Assembly (NCBI RefSeq): GCF_039534085.1
Contig: NZ_BAAAUT010000041.1
Span: forward strand, 8,199 to 72,198
Direction: 5' to 3'
DNA length: 64,000 nt
Source: Planomonospora_B alba
GTDB taxonomy: Bacteria; Actinomycetota; Actinomycetes; Streptosporangiales; Streptosporangiaceae
In this document: positions 1 to 7,292 of the stretch, piece after piece
Layout of the letters: each line of letters begins with the position of its first letter
How positions within the stretch are numbered: the first letter of the stretch is position 1
Notes under the pieces: generated by a model
Database searches by the model: none
What the model was told of the DNA's origin: nothing
What the model saw: the letters and a program-made list of their open reading frames with translations, nothing else
Made by a program: the position numbers and the translations under genes

Positions 1-152
1 GCGGGCGGCTCTACCTGGCCAAGGACTCCCGGATGGCGGCGGAGACGCTGGCCGCGACGTACCCGAGGCTGGCGGAGTGGCGTAGGGTCCGCGACGAGGC
101 GGACCCCCGCGGGGTGTTCCGCAGCGACCTGGCCCGCCGGCTGGGCCTGTGA
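1..152 (+). CDS. dprE1: DprE1, decaprenylphosphoryl-beta-D-ribose oxidase (C-terminal fragment)
   Basis: Only the last 49 codons are inside the window; the gene enters from the left edge. The visible tail contains GRLYLAKDSR, then YPRLAEWRRVR, DPRGVFRSDLARRL and the stop at 150-152. This closely follows the C-terminus of mycobacterial DprE1 as I remember it (LYTAKDSR, then YPRVDEW, then VFASDMARRL). In that family the enzyme is a FAD-dependent oxidase that converts decaprenylphosphoryl ribose to the 2-keto intermediate for DprE2. The gene for DprE2 follows 94 bases downstream, which supports the call. The FAD domain itself is outside the window. Confidence 0.85.
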   Translation, partial: GRLYLAKDSRMAAETLAATYPRLAEWRRVRDEADPRGVFRSDLARRLGL

Positions 153-246
153 GGCGGGACGGCGCGGCCGGGGAGCGGCCCGCGGTGATCGGAGTAGGCG
201 AGGCCCGGCCGCCGAGGCGGCCGGGAGCGGAGAGGGGAGCGGCGCC

Positions 247-993
247 GTGAGGAACGCCCTGGGCTCGGTGGACACGGTGCTGCTGCTGGGCGGCCGGAGC
301 GAGATCGGGCTGGCGATCGTCGAGCGGCTGGTCCGCGACGGGGCCCGCCGGGTGGTGCTCGCCGCCCGGGGCGCGGCCGGCGGCGAGCCGCCGGTGATCG
401 GGGACGCGCAGGTGCACCTGCTGGACTTCGACGCCTCCCGTCCCGAGACGCACGGCGAGGTGATCGAGGCCGCGGCGGAGCTCGTCGGCGACCTGGACGT
501 GGTGATCCCCGCCTTCGGCGTGCTCGGCAGGCAGGAGGAGTACGACGCAGACCCCCTCGCCGCGGCGCGGGCGGTCGCGGTGAACTACGGCGGGCACGTC
601 TCGGTCGGGCTGCACGCCGCCCGGCGCCTGCGCGAGCAGGGCCACGGGACGCTGGTGGTGCTCTCCTCGGTGGCCGGGGTCCGGGTGCGCAGGGCCAACT
701 TCGTGTACGGCTCGGCCAAGGCGGGCCTGGACGGCTTCGCGCAGGGGCTCGGGGACGCGCTGCACGGCTCCGGGGCGCGGGTGATGGTGGTCCGGCCGGG
801 CTTCGTGATCGGCAGGATGACCCAGGGCATGACGCCGGCGCCGCTCTCCTCGACCCCCGGTCAGGTCGCCGACGCGGTGGTGGCGGGGCTGCGGTCCGGG
901 GCCGAGGTGGTGTGGGTGCCCGGCGCGCTGCGGCTGGTGTTCGCGGTGATGCGGGTGCTGCCCCGGGCGATCTGGCGCAGAATGCCGCGCTGA
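247..993 (+). CDS. dprE2: DprE2, decaprenylphosphoryl-2-keto-erythropentose reductase (SDR)
   Basis: A 248-residue short-chain dehydrogenase. The nucleotide-binding loop is GGRSEIG at residues 15-21, Ser140/141 provide the catalytic serine, and the YGSAK pair gives Tyr154 and Lys158. The family reduces the DprE1 keto product to decaprenylphosphoryl arabinose, the arabinose donor for cell-envelope glycans. The start is a GTG preceded by a GGAG-type ribosome binding site in a purine-rich stretch. It lies 94 bases after dprE1, so the two probably form one transcript. The TGA stop overlaps a KstR-like box belonging to the next gene. Identification rests on the SDR motifs plus the dprE1 neighbour; the SDR family alone would be less specific. 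Confidence 0.85.
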   Translation: MRNALGSVDTVLLLGGRSEIGLAIVERLVRDGARRVVLAARGAAGGEPPVIGDAQVHLLDFDASRPETHGEVIEAAAELVGDLDVVIPAFGVLGRQEEYDADPLAAARAVAVNYGGHVSVGLHAARRLREQGHGTLVVLSSVAGVRVRRANFVYGSAKAGLDGFAQGLGDALHGSGARVMVVRPGFVIGRMTQGMTPAPLSSTPGQVADAVVAGLRSGAEVVWVPGALRLVFAVMRVLPRAIWRRMPR

Positions 994-1058
994 AACCTGT
1001 TCTCATTATAGTTACTCGCTAGTACAGGCGAAATATTCTGTACTAGAACGCGTTGCAG
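991..1058 (+). promoter_or_regulatory. Two KstR-like operator boxes upstream of the NMO gene
   Basis: Two matches to the steroid repressor motif TnnAACnnGTTnnA are visible. One at 1044-1057 (TAGAACGCGTTGCA) is a full match. One at 991-1004 (TGAAACCTGTTCTC) differs only in the last base. Their centres are 53 bases apart, about five helical turns. The downstream box overlaps a -35 hexamer TTGCAG (1053-1058). The upstream box overlaps the dprE2 stop codon. The regulator itself is not encoded in the window. Confidence 0.6.
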
Positions 1059-1087
1059 TCTGTCGGGGCCGGTCGTACCGTGGGCCC
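1053..1087 (+). promoter_or_regulatory. Leaderless promoter of the NMO gene
   Basis: TTGCAG at 1053-1058 and TACCGT at 1076-1081 are separated by 17 bases. The -10 element ends six bases before the ATG at 1088, so transcription should begin at or next to the start codon. No Shine-Dalgarno sequence is present, as expected for a leaderless mRNA. The -35 element is covered by the KstR-like box, a classic repression geometry. Confidence 0.55.
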
Positions 1088-2203
1088 ATGCGGACCCGTG
1101 TCACGGACATGTTCGGAATCGAGTTTCCGATCTTCGCGTTCAGCCACTGCCGGGACGTCGTCGCGGCGGTCAGCCGCGCCGGCGGGATGGGCGTGCTCGG
1201 CGCGCTCTACTTCACCCCGGAAGAGCTCGAGACGGAGCTCAAGTGGATCGACGACCACGTCGACGGCAGGCCGTACGGCGTCGACGTGGTCATGCCCGCC
1301 TCCTACGCGGGAGCCGACCTCGGGGTGGACTCCCCGCAGGACCTGGTGGCCCGGCTGCAGGGGATGATCCCCGAAGGGCACCGGAGGTTCGTCGACGACC
1401 TGCTGGCCGCGCACGACGTGCCGCCGCTGGGGGAGGACTCCGACGCGGGCCGGGTCCTGCTCGGCTGGACCGACGCCACCGCCCGGCCGCAGGTCGAGGT
1501 CGCGCTCCGGCACCCCATCGCGCTGCTCGCCAACGCGCTCGGCCCGCCCCCCGCCGACATCGTCGAGCTCGCCCACGCGCACGGGGTCAAGGTGGCCGCG
1601 CTCGCCTCCACCCCCCGCCACGCGGTCAAGCAGGTCGAGGTCGGTGTGGACGTCGTCGTCGCCCAGGGAACCGAGGCCGGAGGGCACACCGGTGAGATCT
1701 CCACGATGGTGCTCGTCCCCCAGGTCGTGGACGCGGTGGACGTGCCCGTGCTGGCCGCCGGGGGCATCGGCGACGGCCGCCAGATGGCCGCGGGCATGGC
1801 GCTCGGCGCCGAGGGCGTGTGGACCGGGTCGATCTGGCTGACCGTGGAGGAGGCCGACACCCCCGAGATGGCCAAGCGGCGCATCCTGGAGGCGACCTCC
1901 CGCGACACGGTCCGCTCCCGCTCGTGGACCGGCAAGCCCGCCCGCCTGCTGAAGAACGAGTGGACCGACGCCTGGGAGTCGGCCGAGTCGCCGGGCACGC
2001 TCCCGATGCCGCTGCAGTTCATGCTGATCTCCGACGCGCTGCGCCGGATCGGCCGCTCCGACGCCGCGGAGCTGGCCACCTTCCCGGCCGGCCAGATCAT
2101 CGGGACCATGAACCAGGTGAGGTCCGCGCGGGACGTGGTGTTCGGCATGGTCGAGCAGTACGTCGAGGCCATGGACCGCCTGGAGCGCCTCACCCGCGAC
2201 TGA
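1088..2203 (+). CDS. Nitronate monooxygenase-family flavin oxidoreductase
   Basis: A 371-residue FMN-dependent TIM-barrel protein of the nitronate monooxygenase / 2-nitropropane dioxygenase family. Recognisable parts are the N-terminal GIEFPIF strand, the SRAGGMGVLG turn, QGTEAGGHTG (FMN phosphate loop, about residues 195-205) and PVLAAGGIGDG. Members oxidise nitronates, but several actinobacterial relatives act on unsaturated ring intermediates in steroid catabolism, for example IpdC (Rv3553). This protein is clearly not a close IpdC copy at its N-terminus. Two KstR-like boxes at the promoter point to steroid-linked expression; the actual substrate is unknown. It is transcribed convergently towards the TetR gene. 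Confidence 0.75.
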   Translation: MRTRVTDMFGIEFPIFAFSHCRDVVAAVSRAGGMGVLGALYFTPEELETELKWIDDHVDGRPYGVDVVMPASYAGADLGVDSPQDLVARLQGMIPEGHRRFVDDLLAAHDVPPLGEDSDAGRVLLGWTDATARPQVEVALRHPIALLANALGPPPADIVELAHAHGVKVAALASTPRHAVKQVEVGVDVVVAQGTEAGGHTGEISTMVLVPQVVDAVDVPVLAAGGIGDGRQMAAGMALGAEGVWTGSIWLTVEEADTPEMAKRRILEATSRDTVRSRSWTGKPARLLKNEWTDAWESAESPGTLPMPLQFMLISDALRRIGRSDAAELATFPAGQIIGTMNQVRSARDVVFGMVEQYVEAMDRLERLTRD

Positions 2204-2207
2204 CCGC

Positions 2208-2236
2208 CCGGTCGGCCCGCCGGGCGCGCCGACCGG
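2208..2236. terminator. Convergent hairpin terminator
   Basis: A perfect 9-bp inverted repeat (CCGGTCGGC and GCCGACCGG) with an 11-base loop starts four bases after the NMO gene. It can serve the plus-strand gene and, in reverse, the TetR gene that ends at 2329. There is no T-tract, as is usual in GC-rich actinomycetes. Confidence 0.5.
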
Positions 2237-2328
2237 TGCCCGGCGTGCCGTCCCGCGCGCCCGCCGGGCGCGCCGTTCTCCCCGGGGTTCCGCCGCTGCG
2301 GCGGAGCGGAGCCGCGGGCGTCCCCGGG

Positions 2329-3051
2329 TCAGCGGCCGTCCGCCGCCGCTCCCGGACCGGGGTCCGCCATCCGCCGGGCGAGCCAGCTCAGGGACGCGGC
2401 GATCCGCTCCTTCGGCAGGCCGAGCGTGTGCCGCTGGAAGCGGTACACCTCCGGCGCCAGCGGGGCCAGTGCGGCCTCCACCGCCCCGTCCGGATCGGGG
2501 GCGCCGGCGTCGGCCAGCAGCATGCGCACATGGGCCCGCCAGAACGTGTAGGCGCCGGTGGCGAACCTGGTCCCGCCGGTCTCCGCGCCCAGCGCCAGAT
2601 GGAGGTGCTGCTCCAGCAGGTCGATCGAGGCCGCGTAGAAGGCGGCGAGCCGGTCGGCGGGGGAGGCGCCGGGGCCGAGCGGCGGCGCGCCGCCCAGGAT
2701 GTGCTCCTGCAGGCGCCGCTCGTGCTCGTCGAGCAGGGCCAGGGCGATGGAGGCGGGGTCGGGATAGCGCCGGTACAGCGTGGCCCGCCCCACGCCGGCG
2801 GCGCGCGCGATCTCGTCCATCGTGACCTGCCGGGCGTCCCGCGTGGCGAACAGCCGCTCCGCCGCCGCGAGCACCCGGGCCCGGTTGCGCGCGGCGTCCG
2901 AGCGCTCCCGCACCGGGGGCCGGGACCGCGCGGCGGTCCCGGGCCCGAGCACGGGAAGCTCGCGGCCGGCGCGGCCGGCCGGCGCGGCCGGGTGATCCGG
3001 CGCCTTCCCGTCCACCGGATCCCCGCCGGCACCCGTGAGCCTGTCGTCCAT
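2329..3051 (-). CDS. TetR-family repressor, divergent to YdcZ-type transporter
   Basis: A 240-residue TetR regulator. A Pro/Ala-rich N-terminal tail of about 55 residues precedes the HTH (RVLAAAERLF, then VTMDEIARAAGVGRATLYRRYP). The variable C-terminal half binds an unknown ligand. I chose the ATG at 3051 because TACGAT (minus strand, 3058-3063) lies six bases upstream, a leaderless arrangement; an in-frame start further out has no support. It is divergent to the transporter gene at 3162. The gap holds two copies of the palindrome GGACA-N3-TGTCC, so it probably represses itself and the transporter. Confidence 0.85.
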   Translation of the reverse strand: MDDRLTGAGGDPVDGKAPDHPAAPAGRAGRELPVLGPGTAARSRPPVRERSDAARNRARVLAAAERLFATRDARQVTMDEIARAAGVGRATLYRRYPDPASIALALLDEHERRLQEHILGGAPPLGPGASPADRLAAFYAASIDLLEQHLHLALGAETGGTRFATGAYTFWRAHVRMLLADAGAPDPDGAVEAALAPLAPEVYRFQRHTLGLPKERIAASLSWLARRMADPGPGAAADGR

Positions 3052-3080
3052 GCGTCCATCGTACGGCCCCCGTCGCGATG

Positions 3081-3139
3081 TGGACACGCTGTCCATTTGA
3101 GGCGTACCCTTGCCTGGGTTCAAACGGACATCATGTCCG
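3081..3139. promoter_or_regulatory. Paired TetR operators GGACA-N3-TGTCC with divergent promoters
   Basis: Operator 1 is TGGACACGCTGTCCA (3081-3095) and operator 2 is CGGACATCATGTCCG (3125-3139). They share GGACA-N3-TGTCC and their centres are 44 bases apart. The hexamer at 3081-3086 can act as -35 for both directions: TGGACA, 18 bases, TACCCT (3105-3110) for the transporter, and TGTCCA, 17 bases, TACGAT (3058-3063) for tetR. Operator 2 would lie in the transporter leader. Confidence 0.65.
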
Positions 3140-3161
3140 CTTATCGCGTTCGGAGGCTCTC

Positions 3162-4184
3162 ATGCACGCTGTGCTCCTCGCCGCGGCACTGCTCATCGGC
3201 TGTTTGCTGGCGGTGCAGGCCTCGGTGAACCTTCAGCTCAACAAGGCCGTCGGCACGCCGTACGGCGCGTCCGCCCTGCAGCTCGGGGTGGCCACCGCCC
3301 TGCTGGCCGTGCCGGCCGTCGCGGTCGGCGGGATCGGCGCGGCCCGCCTCGTTCCCGACGTGCCGCTCTGGCACCTGCTCGGCGGTCTGGCCAGCCCGCT
3401 CTACATCACCAGCGGGATCCTCCTGTTCCCCAGGCTCGGCGCCCTGGCCGCGGTCGGGCTGTTCGTCACCGGCCAGATGTCCGCCTCCCTCGCGCTGGAC
3501 CTCCTGGGCGTGCTGGGCGTGCCGCGCAAGCCGCTCAGCGCGGGCGTCGTGCTCGGCGCCGCCGCCGTGCTGGCCGGCATCACCGTGGTCATCCGCAGCC
3601 AGCGCGCCGCGCGGCCCTCCGCCTCGTCCGCCCCGGCCGCGCAGCCTGCCGCCGGGCCCGTCGGCGGCTCCGCCGGGACGGCCACCGCGCCCGCCGTGCC
3701 CGCCGTGGCGGCCGGGACGGGCGGCGCCGGGCAGTGGGGCTGGATCGCGCTCGGTCTCGTCGCCGGTGCGGCCCTGCCCGTCCAGGGCGCGATCAACGCC
3801 CAGCTCCGCAGGGACCTGGAGCAGCCGATGACCGTGGCGACGATCAGTTTCATCGTCGCGACGCTGACGATCCTCGTGGTCCTGCTGCTCCTGCTCGCCC
3901 TCCGCCGCACCCCGCGGCCGCGCCTCCGGCCGCTGAGCGGGATGCCGTGGTGGGGCTGGCTCGGCGGTGCCTGCGCCGCGGCGTACGTGACGGCGACTTT
4001 CATGCTCATACCGGAGATCGGCGCCGCCACCACCGTGGCGCTCACCGTGACCGGGCAGCAGGCGGCCTCGGCCGCCATCGACGACCGCGGTCTGTTCCGC
4101 CTGCCCGCACGCCCGCTCACCGGGCCGCGCCTCGGCGGCCTCGCGCTTCTCATCGCGGGGTCGGTGCTCGTCCAGCTGACCTGA
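3162..4184 (+). CDS. YdcZ-type DMT-superfamily transporter (DUF606)
   Basis: A 340-residue inner-membrane protein with about ten hydrophobic segments in two homologous halves. Each half begins with a VQxxxNxQL motif (VQASVNLQL near the N-terminus, VQGAINAQL at about residue 208), the mark of the YdcZ/DUF606 family. The halves are joined by an Ala/Pro-rich linker at about residues 150-190, so this is a fused tandem version of the usual ~150-residue single unit. Substrates of the family are largely unknown. The ATG at 3162 is chosen over an upstream in-frame start because GGAGG sits at 3152-3156. The divergent TetR and twin operators suggest inducible export of a small molecule. Confidence 0.8.
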   Translation: MHAVLLAAALLIGCLLAVQASVNLQLNKAVGTPYGASALQLGVATALLAVPAVAVGGIGAARLVPDVPLWHLLGGLASPLYITSGILLFPRLGALAAVGLFVTGQMSASLALDLLGVLGVPRKPLSAGVVLGAAAVLAGITVVIRSQRAARPSASSAPAAQPAAGPVGGSAGTATAPAVPAVAAGTGGAGQWGWIALGLVAGAALPVQGAINAQLRRDLEQPMTVATISFIVATLTILVVLLLLLALRRTPRPRLRPLSGMPWWGWLGGACAAAYVTATFMLIPEIGAATTVALTVTGQQAASAAIDDRGLFRLPARPLTGPRLGGLALLIAGSVLVQLT

Positions 4185-4391
4185 GAGAGGGCGGTGCGCG
4201 CCGTCCCTGCCCTGGCACCGCGGCCGCCCGGCTCCCGGCCGCCCCGTCGGCGCGCCCGCCGGTCCCCCGCCCGGGGGAGGCCGGGTCACCCGTACGGCGG
4301 GCGTGCCCGGCTGCCGTACGGGGCTACCGTTCTCTGCGTGCCGCCCGGAACGACCGGAGGGCACACCGGTACGTGCGGAAGGAAGATCGCA

Positions 4392-4763
4392 GTGAGGTGG
4401 ATGTCGTGGCTCGGGGCCGGGCTGCTGGTGGCGGCCCTGGTCGCCGCGGGCGTGAGCGTGTTGGCGTTCTCCCGGGCCGCCGAGACCCAGGAGCGGCTGG
4501 AGTCGCACCTGGCGGAGGCGGGCGCGCTGCTGAACGAGGCGGAGTCCGTCAAGGAGGCGGACCCGGCCCGCCACGAGGAGTTGAAGCAGGAGGCCGGGCG
4601 GCACACGTCCTACGCCGAGTCCGACCGGGACGAGTACGCCACCCAGCGTGACGGCGCGCGCTACCTCGCCGCCGGGGCGGTCGCGGGCCTGGCCGGTGGC
4701 GGCGCGCTGATCATCATCGGCCGGCGCCGGGCCGCGGGCAGGCCGGTTCCCCAGGGGGTGTAG
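4392..4763 (+). CDS. Small two-TM membrane protein, unknown
   Basis: A 123-residue protein I do not recognise. A hydrophobic helix (residues 5-25) is followed by a charged, Glu/Ala-rich segment of about 60 residues that is likely helical or coiled coil (QERLESHLAEAGALLNEAESV), then a second hydrophobic helix near residues 92-112 and a basic tail (GRRRAAGRP). The predicted topology places both short ends on one side and the helical hairpin on the other. The GTG at 4392 is used because a GGAAGGAAG ribosome binding site precedes it; an ATG nine bases later is the alternative. No operon partner is apparent. Confidence 0.55.
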   Translation: MRWMSWLGAGLLVAALVAAGVSVLAFSRAAETQERLESHLAEAGALLNEAESVKEADPARHEELKQEAGRHTSYAESDRDEYATQRDGARYLAAGAVAGLAGGGALIIIGRRRAAGRPVPQGV

Positions 4764-5117
4764 CCGCCTCGACGGCTCCCGCGCCCGGCCGCGTCCTCGG
4801 CGACGGCCGGGCGCCCGTCAGCCGATGATCACGCTGACCGTGGCCGCGACCGCGCCGCCGCCCAGGAGCGGGCCCCGGAACTGCATCGGCACGGAGAACA
4901 GGGTGTGCCGGTTGCGCGGCGCGCCCGGCCGGTCGGCGGGCGGGACGGCTGGAGCGGCCCTCGGACGAGGGCGGCCAGGCAAGGGATGCCCAGCGGCGAT
5001 GATCAAGAGATATCGGCGATCGTCGCGGTTGATTCGATTGTTGTGGTCAGCCCGGTATGCGGCGAAGACGACCATCCCGGAGAACGCCGGTGGTCCCGGA
5101 GCCGCCGCCCCGGAGGC
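4764..5117. other. Intergenic stretch, no convincing gene
   Basis: These 354 bases separate the small membrane protein from the SMR gene. Bases 4990-5060 are AT-richer than their surroundings. An open frame on the minus strand (4818-5075) ends in a hydrophobic tail (GPLLGGGAVAATVSVIIG), but it lacks a ribosome binding site and normal codon bias. I treat it as a possible relic, not a gene. No strong hairpin or promoter stands out. Confidence 0.3.
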
Positions 5118-5447
5118 TCAGTGGGCGCCGCCTCCGGCGAGGTTGAGGACCACCACGCCGGCGATGATCAGGACGATGCCGGCGACCTTGGCGACGCTGA
5201 GGTTCTCGCCGAGGAAGAGCACGCCGATGGCGGCGATGGCGGCGGTGCCCACCCCCGACCAGACGGCGTAGGCGGTACCCATCTCCATCTGCAGCTTCAG
5301 CGCCTGGGCCAGCAGGAAGAACGCCGTGCCGTACCCGGCCACCACGAGCAGCGACCAGCCCTTGTGGGAGAAGCCGTCACTCAGTTTGAGCGCGGTGGTG
5401 GCCAGGATCTCCGAGACGATCGCCCCCGCCAGCATCAACCAGGCCAT
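5118..5447 (-). CDS. SMR-family multidrug efflux protein
   Basis: A 109-residue, four-helix small multidrug resistance transporter. The essential membrane glutamate is in GAIVSEILATTALKLS (about residue 13), helix 3 carries YAVWSGVG, and helix 4 contains ENLSVAKVAGIVLIIAGVVVLNL. Length and motifs match EmrE/QacE-type proton-coupled exporters of lipophilic cations; SugE-type guanidinium exporters are an alternative. The ATG at 5447 is preceded by GAGGGGAAG; two upstream in-frame codons are less likely. No guanidine riboswitch is recognisable in the 93-base upstream gap. Confidence 0.88.
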   Translation of the reverse strand: MAWLMLAGAIVSEILATTALKLSDGFSHKGWSLLVVAGYGTAFFLLAQALKLQMEMGTAYAVWSGVGTAAIAAIGVLFLGENLSVAKVAGIVLIIAGVVVLNLAGGGAH

Positions 5448-5540
5448 GTGTGAGCTTCCCCTCAAGCTGCGCCGTACCGGTGCCTTCCCGGCGGGAGTGT
5501 AGCGCCGGCAGTGTCCGCCCGGAGCGCGCGGCCGGGCGCC

Positions 5541-6356
5541 TCATTCGCCCCGGTAGACCGGGGGGCGCTTCTCGCGGAAGGCCAGGGAGCCCTCCTTGGC
5601 GTCCTCGGAGCCGATCACCGGCCAGCCGATGGCGTCGGAGACCTTCAGCGCCTCGGCCTCGGGCAGCCCCTCGGTCTCCCGGTAGGCGCGCAGGATCGCC
5701 TGTACGGCCAGCGGCCCGCACGCGGCGACCTGCCGGGCGAGCTCCAGCGCCGCCTCCAGGGCCGTGCCGTCCGGGACGACCCGGTTGACCAGGCCCATGG
5801 CCAGCGCCTCACGGGCGGTGACCGCCCGGCCGGTCAGCAGGACGTCCATGGCGAAGGCGTAGGGGATCTGGCGGGGGAGCCGCACCGCCGAGCCGCCCAT
5901 CGGGAACAGCGCGCGGCGCGCCTCGAACAGGCCGAGCGTGGCCGACTCGGCGACCACGCGCAGGTCGGTGCCGACGAGCAGCTCGGTGCCGCCGGCCACG
6001 GCGTGGCCCTCGACCGCGCAGACGATCGGCTTGGCGGGCCGCGCGCCGGGGTCGCGCAGCAGGCCCTTCCAGTGGTAGTCGGGGATCCGCGCGGCCCGCT
6101 CGGCGACCCGGGGGTCGGAGGAGGGGCGGCCCATGGCCTTGAGGTCGGCGCCCGCGCAGAAGGTGCCACCCGCGCCGGTCAGCACGGCGACGCGGACCCC
6201 GGGCTCGTCCGAGACGTAGGCCCACGCGTCGGCGAGGCCGACCAGCATGTCCGTCGAGAGGGCGTTCCTGGCCTCGGGCCGGTCCATGGTCACGACGACG
6301 ACGTGGCCGTCGCGCTCGATCCGGCAGTGCGGCGTGCTGATCGGGAGCTGTTCCAC
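5541..6356 (-). CDS. echA19: EchA19-like enoyl-CoA hydratase (sterol side chain)
   Basis: A 271-residue crotonase. The oxyanion-hole segment LTGAGGTFCAGADLK and the AGGTELLVGTDLRV core are clear. The C-terminal half (PMGGSAVRL, RQIPYAFAMDVLLTGR, GLVNRVVPDG, GPLAVQAILR, SEDAKEG, FREKRPPV) follows mycobacterial EchA19 (Rv3516) closely as I remember it. EchA19 hydrates the enoyl-CoA formed in the sterol side chain. A GTG start is preceded by GCGGAGG. Upstream lies a palindrome CAAGCGCTTG (6376-6385), placed just after a TAGGAT -10, so repression by a TetR-type lipid regulator is likely. It is 3.5 kb from the fadD19/ltp3/ltp4 cluster that would feed it. Confidence 0.8.
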   Translation of the reverse strand: MEQLPISTPHCRIERDGHVVVVTMDRPEARNALSTDMLVGLADAWAYVSDEPGVRVAVLTGAGGTFCAGADLKAMGRPSSDPRVAERAARIPDYHWKGLLRDPGARPAKPIVCAVEGHAVAGGTELLVGTDLRVVAESATLGLFEARRALFPMGGSAVRLPRQIPYAFAMDVLLTGRAVTAREALAMGLVNRVVPDGTALEAALELARQVAACGPLAVQAILRAYRETEGLPEAEALKVSDAIGWPVIGSEDAKEGSLAFREKRPPVYRGE

Positions 6357-6373
6357 GGGCGACCTCCGCTTGG

Positions 6374-6398
6374 GGCAAGCGCTTGGTCGGTAATCCTA
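6374..6398 (-). promoter_or_regulatory. KstR2-like operator and -10 element of echA19
   Basis: The minus strand reads ACCAAGCGCTTGCC at 6374-6387, matching 13 of 14 positions of the KstR2-type motif AnCAAGnnCTTGnT. TAGGAT (minus strand, 6393-6398) fits a -10 element, which puts the palindrome at the expected transcription start. CAAG-N2-CTTG palindromes are shared by several TetR regulators of acyl-CoA genes, so the exact regulator is open. Confidence 0.5.
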
Positions 6399-6436
6399 GA
6401 TCCGTACGGCGCGCCCCGCCAGAGGCCGCCCGCGGC

Positions 6437-7168
6437 TCAGCCCACCAGGTGGGCGTAGACGATGACGTTGTCCTCGTAGTGCCCGGTCGCCTCGTCGAAG
6501 GCGCCCCCGCAGGTGATCAGCCGCAGCTCGGCGGCGGAGGTCTCGCCGTACACCTTGTCGGTGGGGAAGGCGTCCTTGTCCACCCGCTCCAGCTCGTCCA
6601 CGGCGAAGACGGCGGTGCGGCCGTCGGCGCGCCTGACCTTGATCGTGTCGCCGGGGGCGAGGGCGTGCGCCCTGGCGAAGACCGCCGGCTCGCCGTAGGC
6701 GTCCACGTGACCGAGCAGCACGGCGGGGCCGGCCTCGCCGGGCGTCGGGCGGTGCTTGTACCAGCCGACCAGCTCGGGGCGGTTCAGCGGGGGGACCTCG
6801 ACGGTCTGGTCGGCGTTGAGGCCGACCGGGTCGATCGGCGCGCCCTTCACCCCGATCGCGGGGATGTCGATGGCGACCGGCTCGGCGGCGGCCAGCGGCT
6901 CGGCGGCGGCGAACGCGGGCTTCCCGGCCGCCGGGGCGGTGGCCTCGGCCGCGGGGGACTCGTCAGCGCCGGAGCCGGAGGAGGCGGACGCCCCGGGTTC
7001 GGCGGAGGCGGTGGCGGTGGCGCCGGAGGTGGCCGCCCCCCGCGCCGGGAGGGGGGACGGGGGGTCGTCCGCCAGCGCGGCTCCGGTGACGAGCACACCG
7101 CAGAAGATCGACAGAGCCGCTCCCGTGGTGAGGGCGATGCGGCGCTTGGACGGAGTGGGGCCGGACAT
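6437..7168 (-). CDS. Class F-type sortase
   Basis: A 243-residue transpeptidase with an N-terminal membrane anchor (residues 10-33), an Ala/Ser/Pro-rich linker to about residue 95, and a sortase beta-barrel. The catalytic histidine is His154 in LLGHVD and the cysteine is Cys220 in LRLITCGG. The tail ATGHYEDNVIVYAH is typical of actinobacterial class F. The arginine expected some 13 residues after Cys is replaced by Glu-Asp-Asn here, so the third catalytic residue is uncertain. The ATG at 7168 follows an AGGTGA-type site. The gene lies 124 bases downstream of, and co-directional with, a candidate substrate, suggesting a dedicated pair. Confidence 0.85.
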   Translation of the reverse strand: MSGPTPSKRRIALTTGAALSIFCGVLVTGAALADDPPSPLPARGAATSGATATASAEPGASASSGSGADESPAAEATAPAAGKPAFAAAEPLAAAEPVAIDIPAIGVKGAPIDPVGLNADQTVEVPPLNRPELVGWYKHRPTPGEAGPAVLLGHVDAYGEPAVFARAHALAPGDTIKVRRADGRTAVFAVDELERVDKDAFPTDKVYGETSAAELRLITCGGAFDEATGHYEDNVIVYAHLVG

Positions 7169-7292
7169 GGCCGGGTCACCTGCCTCGGGTCGGGTGGTCG
7201 GGCGTGGGCGGCGTCCGGCCGGCCGGACGCGGGGCCCGGACGGCGGGGTCCGGGTCACGGGCGGAGCGGCCCGCGACCCGGGACGGCGGGGC

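Noticed and set aside
11..1006. Long minus-strand open frame over dprE2
   Set aside because: Arg/Pro-rich translation typical of an antisense frame in GC-rich DNA; dprE2 on the plus strand has clear SDR motifs.
1007..1039. TATAGT (1007-1012) or TATTCT (1034-1039) as the NMO -10
   Set aside because: No matching -35 for the first; TTGCAG-N17-TACCGT right before the ATG is a better promoter.
2329..3123. Longer TetR protein starting near 3123
   Set aside because: It would run through operator 1; the leaderless ATG at 3051 fits better.
1819..3228. 469-codon plus-strand frame across the NMO end and tetR
   Set aside because: It overlaps two supported genes and the hairpin between them, and its composition is that of a shadow frame.
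4818..5075. Minus-strand 85-codon frame with hydrophobic C-terminus
   Set aside because: No ribosome binding site, poor codon bias and no similarity; kept only as a possible relic.
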